Shown here one piece after another: positions 1 through 7,293 of a DNA stretch of 64,000 bases. The notes under the pieces are model-generated. The model searched no databases, had not been told where the DNA came from, and worked only from the letters and a program-made list of their open reading frames with translations. How positions within the stretch are numbered: position 1 is the first letter of the stretch; each line of letters begins with the position of its first letter. The translations under genes and the position numbers were made by a program. The DNA is from Dyella kyungheensis. Lineage in GTDB: Bacteria; Pseudomonadota; Gammaproteobacteria; Xanthomonadales; Rhodanobacteraceae. The stretch lies in NCBI RefSeq assembly GCF_016905005.1, contig NZ_JADIKC010000002.1:248001-312000 (forward strand), read 5' to 3'.

Positions 1-527
1 CCGAACAGCGCGGCCAGCCGGAATTCCGTCGACAGGGCTATATCTCCGCGTACGGCGAGGGCTGGGGCCTGTATTCGGAATACCTCGGCAACGAGATGGG
101 CATCTACAAGACGCCGTACGATCGCTTCGGTTACCTCACCTACCAGATGTGGCGCGCCTGCCGCCTGGTGGTCGATACCGGCATCCATCACCTCGGCTGG
201 ACGCGCCAGCAGGCGATCGATTTCATGACCCAGAACACCGCTTTGTCCGATCGCGAGATCGCCAACGAAGTAGACCGCTACATCAGCTGGCCGGGCCAGG
301 CGCTGTCGTATGAACTCGGTTACCTGAAGATCCTGGAACTGCGCCAGAAGGCCGAGCAGGCGCTCGGTACCAAGTTCGACATCCGCCACTTCCACGACAC
401 CGTGCTGCAGATCGGCTCGGTGCCGTTGCCGGTGCTGGAAAAGCGCATCGAACGCTTCATCGCCGACGGCGGCCCGGAGCCGGACTTCGGCTGCGACTGT
501 GCCAAGGACAAGGACACGAAGAAGTAA
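1..527 (+). CDS. DUF885 family protein, C-terminal part (5' end outside window)
   Basis: The frame is open at the left edge, with codons in phase from base 3, so only the last ~174 residues are present. The motif YGEGWGLYSEYLG near the start of the visible part is the hallmark of DUF885 proteins, a family of predicted, mostly exported metal-dependent hydrolases of unknown substrate. It is followed by the usual helical C-terminus with a WPGQALSYELGYLKI segment. The protein ends in a charged tail with a CDC motif. A strong hairpin follows the stop codon, so this is the last gene of its transcript. The family is confident; the substrate is not known. Confidence 0.85.
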   Translation, partial: EQRGQPEFRRQGYISAYGEGWGLYSEYLGNEMGIYKTPYDRFGYLTYQMWRACRLVVDTGIHHLGWTRQQAIDFMTQNTALSDREIANEVDRYISWPGQALSYELGYLKILELRQKAEQALGTKFDIRHFHDTVLQIGSVPLPVLEKRIERFIADGGPEPDFGCDCAKDKDTKK

Positions 528-536
528 TGCACCCCG

Positions 537-565
537 CGACCCCGGCCTGGCCGGGGTCGTTGCCT
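537..565 (+). terminator. Hairpin after the DUF885 gene
   Basis: A perfect 10-bp stem, CGACCCCGGC (537-546) with GCCGGGGTCG (550-559), has a 3-nt loop and lies 9 bases after the stop codon. The downstream T content is weak (TTGCCTT). It is a plausible terminator for the upstream gene and also faces the end of the convergent SRPBCC gene. Confidence 0.55.
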
Positions 566-575
566 TGGGCGTCGG

Positions 576-1118
576 TCAGGGTTTGGCTGGCGCGCCCTTG
601 CCGCCGTCCGCATAGCGCTGCAAGCGGTCGAGCTGTTCCATCAGCACGCCGTTCACCGCGGGGGCGATCTTGTCGAGGCCGCTGGCGCTCGAGCCGTTGA
701 CGCGATAGTCCAGTTGCAGCGCGGTGCCTTCGGGCGAGGGCTTGAGCGTGAACGTCAGCACGCCTTGTACGGCCATGGCCTGCAGCGGTCCCAGCGCGGT
801 ATCCAGGCGCAGCAGATGACCGGGAGCAGCCCAGATGACGCGGCCGTGTTCGACGCTCTGGTTGTCCCAGCGCTCGCAGAAGCAACCGCCGGCCTCGGCC
901 TTGAGGCTCACATGCGAGGCGTCGCCGGAGTAGCTGTGTTCGCCGTTCCACCACTTGGCCACGTCGATCAAGGCCGCGTAGAGCTTGTCCGGTGGCGCGT
1001 GGACCACGCGGCTGTCCTGGATCAGCAGGTGATCGGCGGCGGCTTCCTTCACTTCCGCCTGCGCCCCGAGGGCATGAAGCGACAGCAAAACAGCGGCAAC
1101 AGCGGCTTGCGTGCGCAT
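576..1118 (-). CDS. SRPBCC (START-like) domain protein, exported
   Basis: A 180-residue protein with a clear signal peptide (about residues 1-21, ending AQA-E). The rest matches the SRPBCC/polyketide-cyclase-like fold: a first beta strand with VVHAPPDKLYAALIDVAKWW, then a GGCFCERW strand, then a long C-terminal helix (LDKIAPAVNGVLMEQLDRL). Members of this superfamily bind hydrophobic ligands; no ligand can be deduced here. The signal peptide is typical of the exported xanthomonad subgroup. It is convergent with the DUF885 gene. Confidence 0.75.
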   Translation of the reverse strand: MRTQAAVAAVLLSLHALGAQAEVKEAAADHLLIQDSRVVHAPPDKLYAALIDVAKWWNGEHSYSGDASHVSLKAEAGGCFCERWDNQSVEHGRVIWAAPGHLLRLDTALGPLQAMAVQGVLTFTLKPSPEGTALQLDYRVNGSSASGLDKIAPAVNGVLMEQLDRLQRYADGGKGAPAKP

Positions 1119-1233
1119 GGCGCGTCCTCCGGCAGGGCGGGGCGAGTATGCGACGGCGGGTGGGGCGCCTGTATTGGCCGAACGGCAGATGACCGGCCAC
1201 TGGCGAAAAATGCATCAGTGGAGTAAATTCACT

Positions 1234-1257
1234 TTCAACTTCACTGGGAGAGTTGAA
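1234..1257 (+). promoter_or_regulatory. Inverted repeat over the antitoxin ribosome-binding site
   Basis: TTCAACT (1234-1240) and AGTTGAA (1251-1257) are perfect 7-bp arms separated by 10 bases. The spacer contains the GGGAGAG ribosome-binding site for the ATG at 1260. Toxin-antitoxin operons of this class are normally autoregulated by the antitoxin, so this is the best operator candidate. A TTCACT direct repeat lies in the same stretch. Confidence 0.5.
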
Positions 1258-1259
1258 CC

Positions 1260-1652
1260 ATGGCGGCTCATCTCCAGCCTGAAACCCATCCCGTCGCCGA
1301 TCTCGGCGGCCCCGCGCTGCGCGCCTTCTTCCATATCGCCGAGCGCTGGAACCTGCGCATCACCGACCAGCGCCGCCTGCTGGGCGATCCGCCGGAATCG
1401 ACGTTCTACAAGTGGAAGCGGCTGCAGAGCGGCACGCTGGGGCGCGACACGCTGGAGCGCATCAGCTACCTGTTGGGCATTTTCAAGGATCTGCAGATCC
1501 TGTTTCCCGATCCCGGCCAGGCCGACGGCTGGGTCCATCGCGCGAACCGCGCCACCCTGTTCGGCGGGCAGTCGGCGCTGGAACGCATGCTTTCGGGGAA
1601 CGTCGCCGATCTCTACGTGGTGCGCCAGTATCTGGACGCGCAGCGCGGCTGA
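1260..1652 (+). CDS. Xre/MbcA/ParS-type antitoxin of a RES toxin-antitoxin module
   Basis: A 130-residue protein whose first ~80 residues form an atypical Xre-like helix-turn-helix (DPPESTFYKWKRLQSGTLGRDTLERISYLLGIFKDL). Its C-terminal ~45 residues carry the DUF2384/MbcA-ParS toxin-binding signature (ATLFGGQSALERMLSGNVADLYVVRQYLDAQRG). In the family the C-terminal helix plugs the toxin active site, and the HTH represses the operon together with the toxin. The start at 1260 has a good Shine-Dalgarno sequence (GGGAG at 1246-1250). The RES-domain toxin gene follows 157 bp downstream, a wider gap than usual for the pair. Confidence 0.88.
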   Translation: MAAHLQPETHPVADLGGPALRAFFHIAERWNLRITDQRRLLGDPPESTFYKWKRLQSGTLGRDTLERISYLLGIFKDLQILFPDPGQADGWVHRANRATLFGGQSALERMLSGNVADLYVVRQYLDAQRG

Positions 1653-1809
1653 CCGGACACGCCGTCGTTGCGGGAATGCGCCCATGCGCGGCCGTAGCGT
1701 TGCGCTCTGGCGATCACCCGGGTCAAATCCTACGCAGCAGGTCGCAATCGGCGATACATGCCGACGTCATACTTTCTTCTTCTGGCGACACGCGTGAGAG
1801 ATCCACGTC

Positions 1810-2493
1810 ATGGCCGACATTCCACCGCTCAAACGCGTCCGCTGGAGTCATGCTTATCGCATCGTGCCCAGCCGGTTTCCGCCCATCGGCGTATTCGACC
1901 GCATTGCCGAACCCGGCGACCTGGACGCGCTGTACGCCATCGAGGCGATGACCAATCCGCGCCTGCGCGATGAGATCGGCGAGCTGCACCTGGTGCCGCC
2001 GGATCGACGCGTCAGCGGTCCCGGTACCACGCCGGTGATGGCGGCGTTCACCCATCTCAATCCGGAGGGCAGCCGTTTTTCCGATGGCAGCTGGGGCGTG
2101 TTCTATGCGGCGCACAGCGTGGCCACCGCCGTGGAAGAGACGGTGTATCACCGCGAACTGTTCCTTGCCGCCACCGCCGAGCCGGCGTGCGATATCGAGA
2201 TGCGCTGCTACAGCACCAGCATCCAGGCGAAGTTGCACGACCTGCGCGGCGGCTGGAAGCCCCAGCACGATCCGGACAACTACGCCGCAGGCGTGGCGCT
2301 GGCGCGCAGGCTGCGCCGTGAAGGTTCCGACGGCCTGGTCTACGACAGCGTGCGCCATGCCGGCGGCGAGTGCGTGGCGGTGTTCTATCCCGACCGGGTG
2401 GCGCCCTGCGTGCAGGCGCAACACCTGATGTATCGCTGGGACGGCAAGCGCATCGCGCAGGTGCTCACCGTCGACGAATGGAAGCGCGGCTAG
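1810..2493 (+). CDS. RES-domain toxin (NAD-consuming)
   Basis: A 227-residue RES-domain protein. The diagnostic stretch is SRFSDGSWGVFYAAHSVATA followed by VEE (about residues 88-110), which supplies the conserved Arg, Tyr and Glu. Further on come GLVYDSVRHAGGEC and a CVAVF strand, as in the family. Characterised members degrade NAD+ (MbcT, an NAD+ phosphorylase) or ADP-ribosylate Prs (ParT). Which activity this one has cannot be told from sequence. It is preceded by the cognate Xre/MbcA-type antitoxin and is longer than the ~150-residue minimal RES domain, with extra N- and C-terminal segments. No inactivating change is visible. Confidence 0.86.
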   Translation: MADIPPLKRVRWSHAYRIVPSRFPPIGVFDRIAEPGDLDALYAIEAMTNPRLRDEIGELHLVPPDRRVSGPGTTPVMAAFTHLNPEGSRFSDGSWGVFYAAHSVATAVEETVYHRELFLAATAEPACDIEMRCYSTSIQAKLHDLRGGWKPQHDPDNYAAGVALARRLRREGSDGLVYDSVRHAGGECVAVFYPDRVAPCVQAQHLMYRWDGKRIAQVLTVDEWKRG

Positions 2494-2503
2494 CGGCGCG
2501 CAT

Positions 2504-2533
2504 AAAAAAAGGGCCCTTCCTGCGAAGGGCCCC
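2504..2533 (-). terminator. Rho-independent terminator of the ompW-like gene
   Basis: On the minus strand a 9-bp stem (GGGCCCTTC with GAAGGGCCC, plus-strand 2511-2519 and 2524-2532, loop of 4) is followed directly by seven T residues (A-run at 2504-2510). This is a canonical intrinsic terminator 30 bp after the stop of the minus-strand OmpW gene. It also ends just beyond the RES toxin gene on the other strand. Confidence 0.88.
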
Positions 2534-2562
2534 AGCGGCGTCCTTGCCGATGGACCTCCCCT

Positions 2563-3174
2563 TTAGAAGCGGTAACCCACGCTGGCGCCGAACACCACCG
2601 GATCGATCTTGGCCTTGCCGACGCGGTCGCCATTGACCTTCACGTCGCTCTCGATGTTGGCCCAGCGCACGTCGACGGTGGCCAGCCACTTCTCGCTGAT
2701 CTTCAGGTCGAAGCCGGCGCGCACCGCGCCGCCCCAGCTGTTGGCGATGCTCACGCTGTTGCCGTACAGCGCGCCGGTGGCATGGGTGCCGAAGAAGTTG
2801 GTGTAGTTGACGCCCAGGCCCAGGAACGGCGACCACGCGGCATCGGGCATGAAGTGGTAGTTGATGCCGAAGGTCGGCGGCAATTGCTTGGTGCGTGCCA
2901 CCGTGCCGAGGCCGGCGAGCTTGACGTCATGCATGAACGGCCAGGCACCCAGCGCGTCGACGCCCCAGTTCGGCGTGAACATGTATTCGAGGTCGATGCT
3001 GGGCCGCGTGCTGCTGCTCACGTCGGCGCGTGCGCCGGCGAGCGTGCCGTTGTTGCCCTTGGGGGCGACCACCGCACCACCGACACGCACCACCCATGAA
3101 TCGTCGGCATGGACGTTGGAAACGGCGAGTGCACCGAAGGTGGCGGCGAGGGCGAGGGGAAGCAGCGCTTTCAT
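2563..3174 (-). CDS. OmpW family outer-membrane protein
   Basis: A 203-residue protein with a signal peptide (residues 1-23, cleavage near VHA-DD) and the repeated amphipathic beta strands of an eight-stranded OmpW barrel. Family landmarks are WVVRVGGAVVAPKGN at the N-terminus, STRPSIDLEYMFTPNWGVD, the long DVKLAGLGTVARTKQLPPTFG loop-strand, and the terminal Phe of FGASVGYRF that forms the BAM signal. OmpW proteins form narrow hydrophobic channels and often respond to envelope or osmotic stress. The gene is monocistronic with its own strong terminator. Confidence 0.92.
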   Translation of the reverse strand: MKALLPLALAATFGALAVSNVHADDSWVVRVGGAVVAPKGNNGTLAGARADVSSSTRPSIDLEYMFTPNWGVDALGAWPFMHDVKLAGLGTVARTKQLPPTFGINYHFMPDAAWSPFLGLGVNYTNFFGTHATGALYGNSVSIANSWGGAVRAGFDLKISEKWLATVDVRWANIESDVKVNGDRVGKAKIDPVVFGASVGYRF

Positions 3175-3287
3175 GATGTCGTTCCGTTTGTTGCGGTGGG
3201 GATGACGTCATGGTCGTTAGGAAGTCGTTGCTTGCTTTTGATCCAGATCATTCGCCCTTGGGGCATTCGGACGCAGGCGCGCGCACG

Positions 3288-3313
3288 AAAAAGCCCGCGC
3301 AAGGCGGGCTTTT
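3288..3313 (-). terminator. Terminator after phenylalanine-4-hydroxylase
   Basis: A perfect 11-bp stem, AAAAAGCCCGC (3288-3298) with GCGGGCTTTTT (3303-3313), has a 4-nt loop. The flanking A and T runs make it usable in both directions. It lies 26 bp after the stop of the minus-strand hydroxylase gene. Confidence 0.88.
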
Positions 3314-3338
3314 TCGGTGTTTGGCGAAGGGCCGTCGA

Positions 3339-4229
3339 TCAGGTGTCGGCGTTGGTCGCCCAGCCTTCGCGATTGCCGCGCGTGAACACGCGGTCGCCAT
3401 CGAGCACGTCGCCCGCGGCGTGTGCGGGCACTTCGCGCAGCTGCGCGTAGATCGGGGTGAAGTCCGGCCGCGTGGCCTCGAACAACTGCTCGAAGCTGTC
3501 GATCACGAAGTAGGTCTGCTGGAAGGTGTCGATGCGGTAGCGCGTGCTCATCACGCGTTCCAGGCCGAAGCCGATGCGGTTGGGCGAGGCCGAGTCCAGC
3601 GAGTAGATCGACTCGCCTTTGGAACTGACGATGCCGGCGCCGTAGATGCGCATGCCGTCCTTCGAGTTGATCAGGCCGAACTCCACCGTGTACCAGTACA
3701 GGCGCGTGAGGTTCATCAACGCCTCGGGCCCGATCGCGAAGGCCTTCATGCCGCCCCTGCCGTAGGCCTGCATGTAATCGGCGAACACGGGGTTGAGCAG
3801 CAGCGGCACGTGGCCGAACAGGTCGTGGAACAGGTCGGGCTCGCTGAGGTAGTCGAGCTGGTCGGGCTTGCGGATCCACCAGCTCACCGGGAAGCGCCGG
3901 TGCGCGAGGTGATCGAAGAACACTTCGTCCGGCAACAGACCTTCCACCGCCACCACTTCCCAGCCGGTCGCCGCGCCCAACACCTTGTTGAGCTCAGCGA
4001 ACTTCGGGATGCCGCCGTCGCCCAGGCCGAAACGCGCCACGCCGTCCATGAACTCCTGGCAGGCGCGGCCGGGCAGCAGCTCGCGCTGGCGCTGGAACAG
4101 GGTGTCCCATACCTGATGGTCGGTGGCGGAATAGTTCGCCCACGGCTGCTCCACCACGCCCGTGGCATAGACCGGGACGTAGCCTCGGTCGGTCTGCTGA
4201 TGCTCGACCCGGCGGGGAGGGGTGTTCAT
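3339..4229 (-). CDS. phhA: Phenylalanine-4-hydroxylase
   Basis: A 296-residue monomeric bacterial-type aromatic amino-acid hydroxylase. It converts phenylalanine to tyrosine in the cytoplasm using tetrahydrobiopterin, O2 and non-haem iron. The iron ligands are visible as H135 and H140 in EPDLFHDLFGHVPLL and E183 in YWYTVEFGL. Length matches the bacterial enzymes, which lack the N-terminal ACT regulatory domain. It is divergent from an Lrp/AsnC regulator 145 bp away that probably controls it. The mRNA ends at a strong hairpin. Confidence 0.97.
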   Translation of the reverse strand: MNTPPRRVEHQQTDRGYVPVYATGVVEQPWANYSATDHQVWDTLFQRQRELLPGRACQEFMDGVARFGLGDGGIPKFAELNKVLGAATGWEVVAVEGLLPDEVFFDHLAHRRFPVSWWIRKPDQLDYLSEPDLFHDLFGHVPLLLNPVFADYMQAYGRGGMKAFAIGPEALMNLTRLYWYTVEFGLINSKDGMRIYGAGIVSSKGESIYSLDSASPNRIGFGLERVMSTRYRIDTFQQTYFVIDSFEQLFEATRPDFTPIYAQLREVPAHAAGDVLDGDRVFTRGNREGWATNADT

Positions 4230-4303
4230 GGCGTGCTCCTGGCAACAAGGCCGGCTTGCGTGGGTGCCTCAGCATAGGGCGATTGCCGCGCACGATGCTT
4301 GTT

Positions 4304-4336
4304 TTATTGCATTGATTCAGTTTGTTTGCGCAATAA
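4304..4336. promoter_or_regulatory. Inverted repeat in the phhA/Lrp divergent promoter
   Basis: TTATTGC (4304-4310) and GCAATAA (4330-4336) are perfect 7-bp arms separated by 19 bp, in the AT-richest part of the 145-bp intergenic region between phhA and the Lrp-type gene. Arm-to-arm distance is about two helical turns, suitable for an Lrp/AsnC dimer or tetramer. No other palindrome of this size was seen there. Confidence 0.45.
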
Positions 4337-4374
4337 TCGTGTTTCCCTATTCGTATCTATGGAGATTTATTGCC

Positions 4375-4851
4375 ATGGCTACCCTGGACCGCACCGACCT
4401 GCGGATTCTGGCCGTCCTCCAGTCCGATGGCCGCATCACCAATGCCGACCTGGCGGAGAAGGTCAGCCTCTCGCCGTCCGCATGCCTGCGCCGCCTGCAG
4501 AAGCTCGAGGCCGACGGCGTGCTCACCGGCTACACCGCGCAAGTCGATCCCCAGGCTGTCGGCCTGGGCCTGCAGGCGCTGGTGCGCGTGCAGCTGACCA
4601 AGCATGAGAGCGCCGCGGTGGAGCGCTTCGTGGAGCTGGTGAACGGCTGGCCCGAAGTGGTGTCCTGCTATGCGCTGACCGGCGACATGGACTACCTGTT
4701 GCATGTCTATGTGGCCGACCTGCAGGATTTCTCCCGCTTCCTGCTCGATCGGCTGCTGAACGCTTCGGGCGTCGCCGATGTCAATTCCAGCTTCGTATTG
4801 CGCACGGTGAAGCGCTCGTCGGCGCTTCCCCTGACCCAGCTGGACCATTAA
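4375..4851 (+). CDS. Lrp/AsnC family transcriptional regulator
   Basis: A 158-residue protein with an N-terminal winged HTH (LDRTDLRILAVLQSDGRITN, then LAEKVSLSPSACLRRLQKLE) and a C-terminal RAM/AsnC ligand-binding domain containing CYALTGDMDYLLHVYV. ATG 4375 is chosen because the homologous region begins at MATLDRTDL and GGAG lies at 4361-4364; the upstream in-frame extension is non-coding in character. It is divergent from phhA, so it is probably the amino-acid-responsive regulator of phenylalanine hydroxylation and of itself. The effector is not known. Confidence 0.92.
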   Translation: MATLDRTDLRILAVLQSDGRITNADLAEKVSLSPSACLRRLQKLEADGVLTGYTAQVDPQAVGLGLQALVRVQLTKHESAAVERFVELVNGWPEVVSCYALTGDMDYLLHVYVADLQDFSRFLLDRLLNASGVADVNSSFVLRTVKRSSALPLTQLDH

Positions 4852-4907
4852 AAGCATGGTGCGACGCGGGGACGCAGGGGCTGACTAACGCTAAACTAAC
4901 CGGACTG

Positions 4908-5726
4908 ATGAATAGCCAATCCCTTTCCGCCCCCGCCCGCCGAGATTCCATGCGACCCCTGCGCTACCTCTGGCGCGTGCCGCTGCTGCTGCTGCATGTG
5001 GTGCTCGGGGTGCTGCTTTGCTCGCTGGTGATTACCTGGCGCCGCAACGCGGTGATGAAAGACGGCCGCGAGCCCTTTGCGCATCGCACCATCCGCTGGT
5101 GGTCCACCGCCTTGCTGCGCATCTTCGGCCTGCGTTCCGTACGCGTCGGCCAGCCGCTGGCCGATCCGGTGCTGTTCGTGGCCAACCACACCTCGTGGAT
5201 CGATATCGAACTGCTGCACAGCCAGCGCGCGGCCTGCTTCGTGGCCAAGGCGGAAATCGCCAGCTGGCCGCTGGTGGGCTGGCTGGCCTCGGCGGGCGGC
5301 ACCATCTTCCATCGCCGCGGCAGCAACCATTCGCTGGCGGCGGTGATGCAGGTGATGGTGGATCGCCTGCGCGGCGGTCGTTCGGTGGCGGTGTTTCCGG
5401 AAGGCGGCACGGGCCACAACGGCGTGTTGCGCGTGTTCCATGCGCGCATCTTCCAGGCCGCGCTCGATGCCGAAGTGCCGGTGCAGCCGGTGGCGCTGCG
5501 CTTCGCGCGCGACGGTCGCCGCGTGGTGGATGCCGGCTTCCGCGAGCACGAGAACTTCATGCAGAACTTCCTGCGTCTGCTGGGCGAAGCGCCGCTCGAT
5601 GCCGAAGTGCATTTCCTCGCGCCCGTGGCGGCGATGCCGGATGCGCGCCGCCGCATGGCGGAAACGGCACGCGAGCGTATTGCGCAGGCGCTGGAAGACA
5701 AGCCGGGCCACGAAAACCACGCATGA
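4908..5726 (+). CDS. 1-acyl-sn-glycerol-3-phosphate acyltransferase-like protein
   Basis: A 272-residue PlsC-family acyltransferase with one N-terminal membrane segment (about residues 21-43). Block I is NHTSWID (H94-x4-D99), and block III is FPEGG (163-167). Such enzymes acylate lysophosphatidate or other lysophospholipids at the inner membrane. The exact acceptor is uncertain because several paralogues (PlsC, OlsA-like) share these motifs. The stop overlaps the ATG of the next gene (ATGA at 5723-5726), indicating translational coupling with the YheT-type hydrolase. Confidence 0.87.
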   Translation: MNSQSLSAPARRDSMRPLRYLWRVPLLLLHVVLGVLLCSLVITWRRNAVMKDGREPFAHRTIRWWSTALLRIFGLRSVRVGQPLADPVLFVANHTSWIDIELLHSQRAACFVAKAEIASWPLVGWLASAGGTIFHRRGSNHSLAAVMQVMVDRLRGGRSVAVFPEGGTGHNGVLRVFHARIFQAALDAEVPVQPVALRFARDGRRVVDAGFREHENFMQNFLRLLGEAPLDAEVHFLAPVAAMPDARRRMAETARERIAQALEDKPGHENHA

Positions 5727-6727
5727 CGCTGCCCAGGGGAAAGGATTTTCTGCCGCCGTGGCCGCTACGCAGCGGGCATATCCAGACCATGCTGTCCTCC
5801 AGCGGCGTGCGGCGCCTATTGCTGCCCAAGGCGGCGCAGACGGTGTTGCAGAATTCCCAGCCGATGGTGGTCAACGGCGGTGACGGCGTGCGCCTCACCG
5901 GCGCCTACACCATGCAGACGGCGCAGCCGCAGTCGCGCGGCCTGGCCGTGTTGTTCCACGGCTGGGAAGGCAGCGTCGATTCCACCTATGTGCTGCAGAC
6001 CGGCAGCCGCCTGCTGGCCGACGGCTGGGACGTGTTCCGGCTGAATTTCCGCGATCACGGCGACAGCCACAACCTCAACGAAGCGCTGTTCCATTCCTGC
6101 CGCATCGACGAGGTGGTGCACGCGTTGAACGACATCGCGCAGCGCTTTCCTTCCCGCCCGATGGTGCTGGCGGGCTTCTCGCTGGGCGGCAATTTCGCGC
6201 TGCGTGCAGCCATGCAGGCGCCCGCGGCGAAGCTGCCGTTGAGCTACGCGCTGGCGGTCTGCCCGATCATCGATCCGGGCGAAGGCCTGTTCTCGCTGGA
6301 AGCGCAGGCGCCGTGGTTCTACCAGGCCTACTTCATGCACAAGTGGCGGCGTTCGCTGCAGGCCAAGCAGGCGGCGTTTCCGCAGCACCAGTATTTCGAG
6401 CTCGCCGAGCTCAAGCAGAACCTGCGCGGACTGACCGCCTCGCTGGTGGCGCGGCACACCGATTTCGGTTCGCTGGAAGCGTATCTGGACGGCTATTCGG
6501 TGGCCGGCCGCGCGCTGGAAGGCATGCACGTGCCATGCACCATCCTCACCGCGCGCGACGACCCGGTCATTCCGGTCGCCGCCTTCGAGCGGCTGGACCT
6601 GCCCGCCAACGTGGAGCTGGATATTTCGCCCTACGGCGGCCATTGCGGCTATATCCGCGGCTGGGACATGACCAGTTTCACCGACGACTACATCGCCGCG
6701 CGCTTCAACGCGATCGCCTCCGCCTGA
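5723..6727 (+). CDS. YheT family alpha/beta hydrolase
   Basis: A 334-residue hydrolase of the COG0429/YheT family. The N-terminal PPWPLRSGHIQTML is typical of the family. The oxyanion region is LFHGWEGS, the nucleophile elbow is GFSLGG (Ser153), the acid lies in ARDDPVIP, and the base is in GGHCGY. Start ATG 5723 overlaps the acyltransferase stop. Family members are poorly characterised esterases. Coupling to a lysophospholipid-type acyltransferase suggests a lipid-linked role, which is inference only. Confidence 0.9.
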   Translation: MTLPRGKDFLPPWPLRSGHIQTMLSSSGVRRLLLPKAAQTVLQNSQPMVVNGGDGVRLTGAYTMQTAQPQSRGLAVLFHGWEGSVDSTYVLQTGSRLLADGWDVFRLNFRDHGDSHNLNEALFHSCRIDEVVHALNDIAQRFPSRPMVLAGFSLGGNFALRAAMQAPAAKLPLSYALAVCPIIDPGEGLFSLEAQAPWFYQAYFMHKWRRSLQAKQAAFPQHQYFELAELKQNLRGLTASLVARHTDFGSLEAYLDGYSVAGRALEGMHVPCTILTARDDPVIPVAAFERLDLPANVELDISPYGGHCGYIRGWDMTSFTDDYIAARFNAIASA

Positions 6728-6830
6728 GCTTCTCGTTGACAGCGCCGCGGCCGGCGCCGAGCATGCGCTGGTTGTCACAACGTCGCCGCATCATCCGCGC
6801 CAGCATCGACTAAAGACGGAGCAACCGGAC

Positions 6831-7232
6831 ATGGCACACGCCAAGGGCACGTTCGAAGTAAAGATCACGCCGCAAGCGCCCGAAGAAGGCGTGGGCGATC
6901 CCGGCGTGGGCCGCCTGGCGCTCGACAAGCAGTTTCATGGCGACATGCAGGCGCGCGGCCTGGGACAAATGCTCGCCATGGGCACCGCCGTCGACGGTTC
7001 CGCCGGCTACGTGGCGATGGAGCGGGTGCAGGGCAGCGTGCATGGGCGCCAGGGCAGTTTCGCCTTGCAGCACAGCGGCACCATGCATCGCGGCACGCCG
7101 CAGTTGTCGGTCACCATCGTGCCGGACTCGGGCACCGATGAGCTGGCGGGCATCGCGGGCCAGTTGACCATCATCATCGCCAACGGCACGCATTCGTACG
7201 ATCTTCAGTACACGCTGCCCGATCTGCCGTGA
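6831..7232 (+). CDS. DUF3224 domain-containing protein
   Basis: A 133-residue cytoplasmic protein with the DUF3224 pattern: an initial GTFEVKITPQ strand, LDKQFHGDMQARGLGQMLA, GSAGYVAMERVQGSVHGRQGSFALQHSGTM and a final DSGTDELAGIAGQ motif. The fold is an allene-oxide-cyclase-like beta barrel, but bacterial members have no assigned reaction. It has no signal peptide. It follows the YheT gene by 103 bp and is followed by an exported sugar-dehydrogenase gene. Family assignment is firm; function is unknown. Confidence 0.85.
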   Translation: MAHAKGTFEVKITPQAPEEGVGDPGVGRLALDKQFHGDMQARGLGQMLAMGTAVDGSAGYVAMERVQGSVHGRQGSFALQHSGTMHRGTPQLSVTIVPDSGTDELAGIAGQLTIIIANGTHSYDLQYTLPDLP

Positions 7233-7293
7233 TGCTTTCCCGCGCCGCCGCGATGGCGTTAGGCTCTGGAACTCCCCACTCGGAGTGCCGTTC

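Noticed and set aside
457..1215. An alternative minus-strand frame overlapping the SRPBCC gene
   Set aside because: Its translation is Arg-rich without domain features, while the 576-1118 frame has a signal peptide and the START-like pattern.
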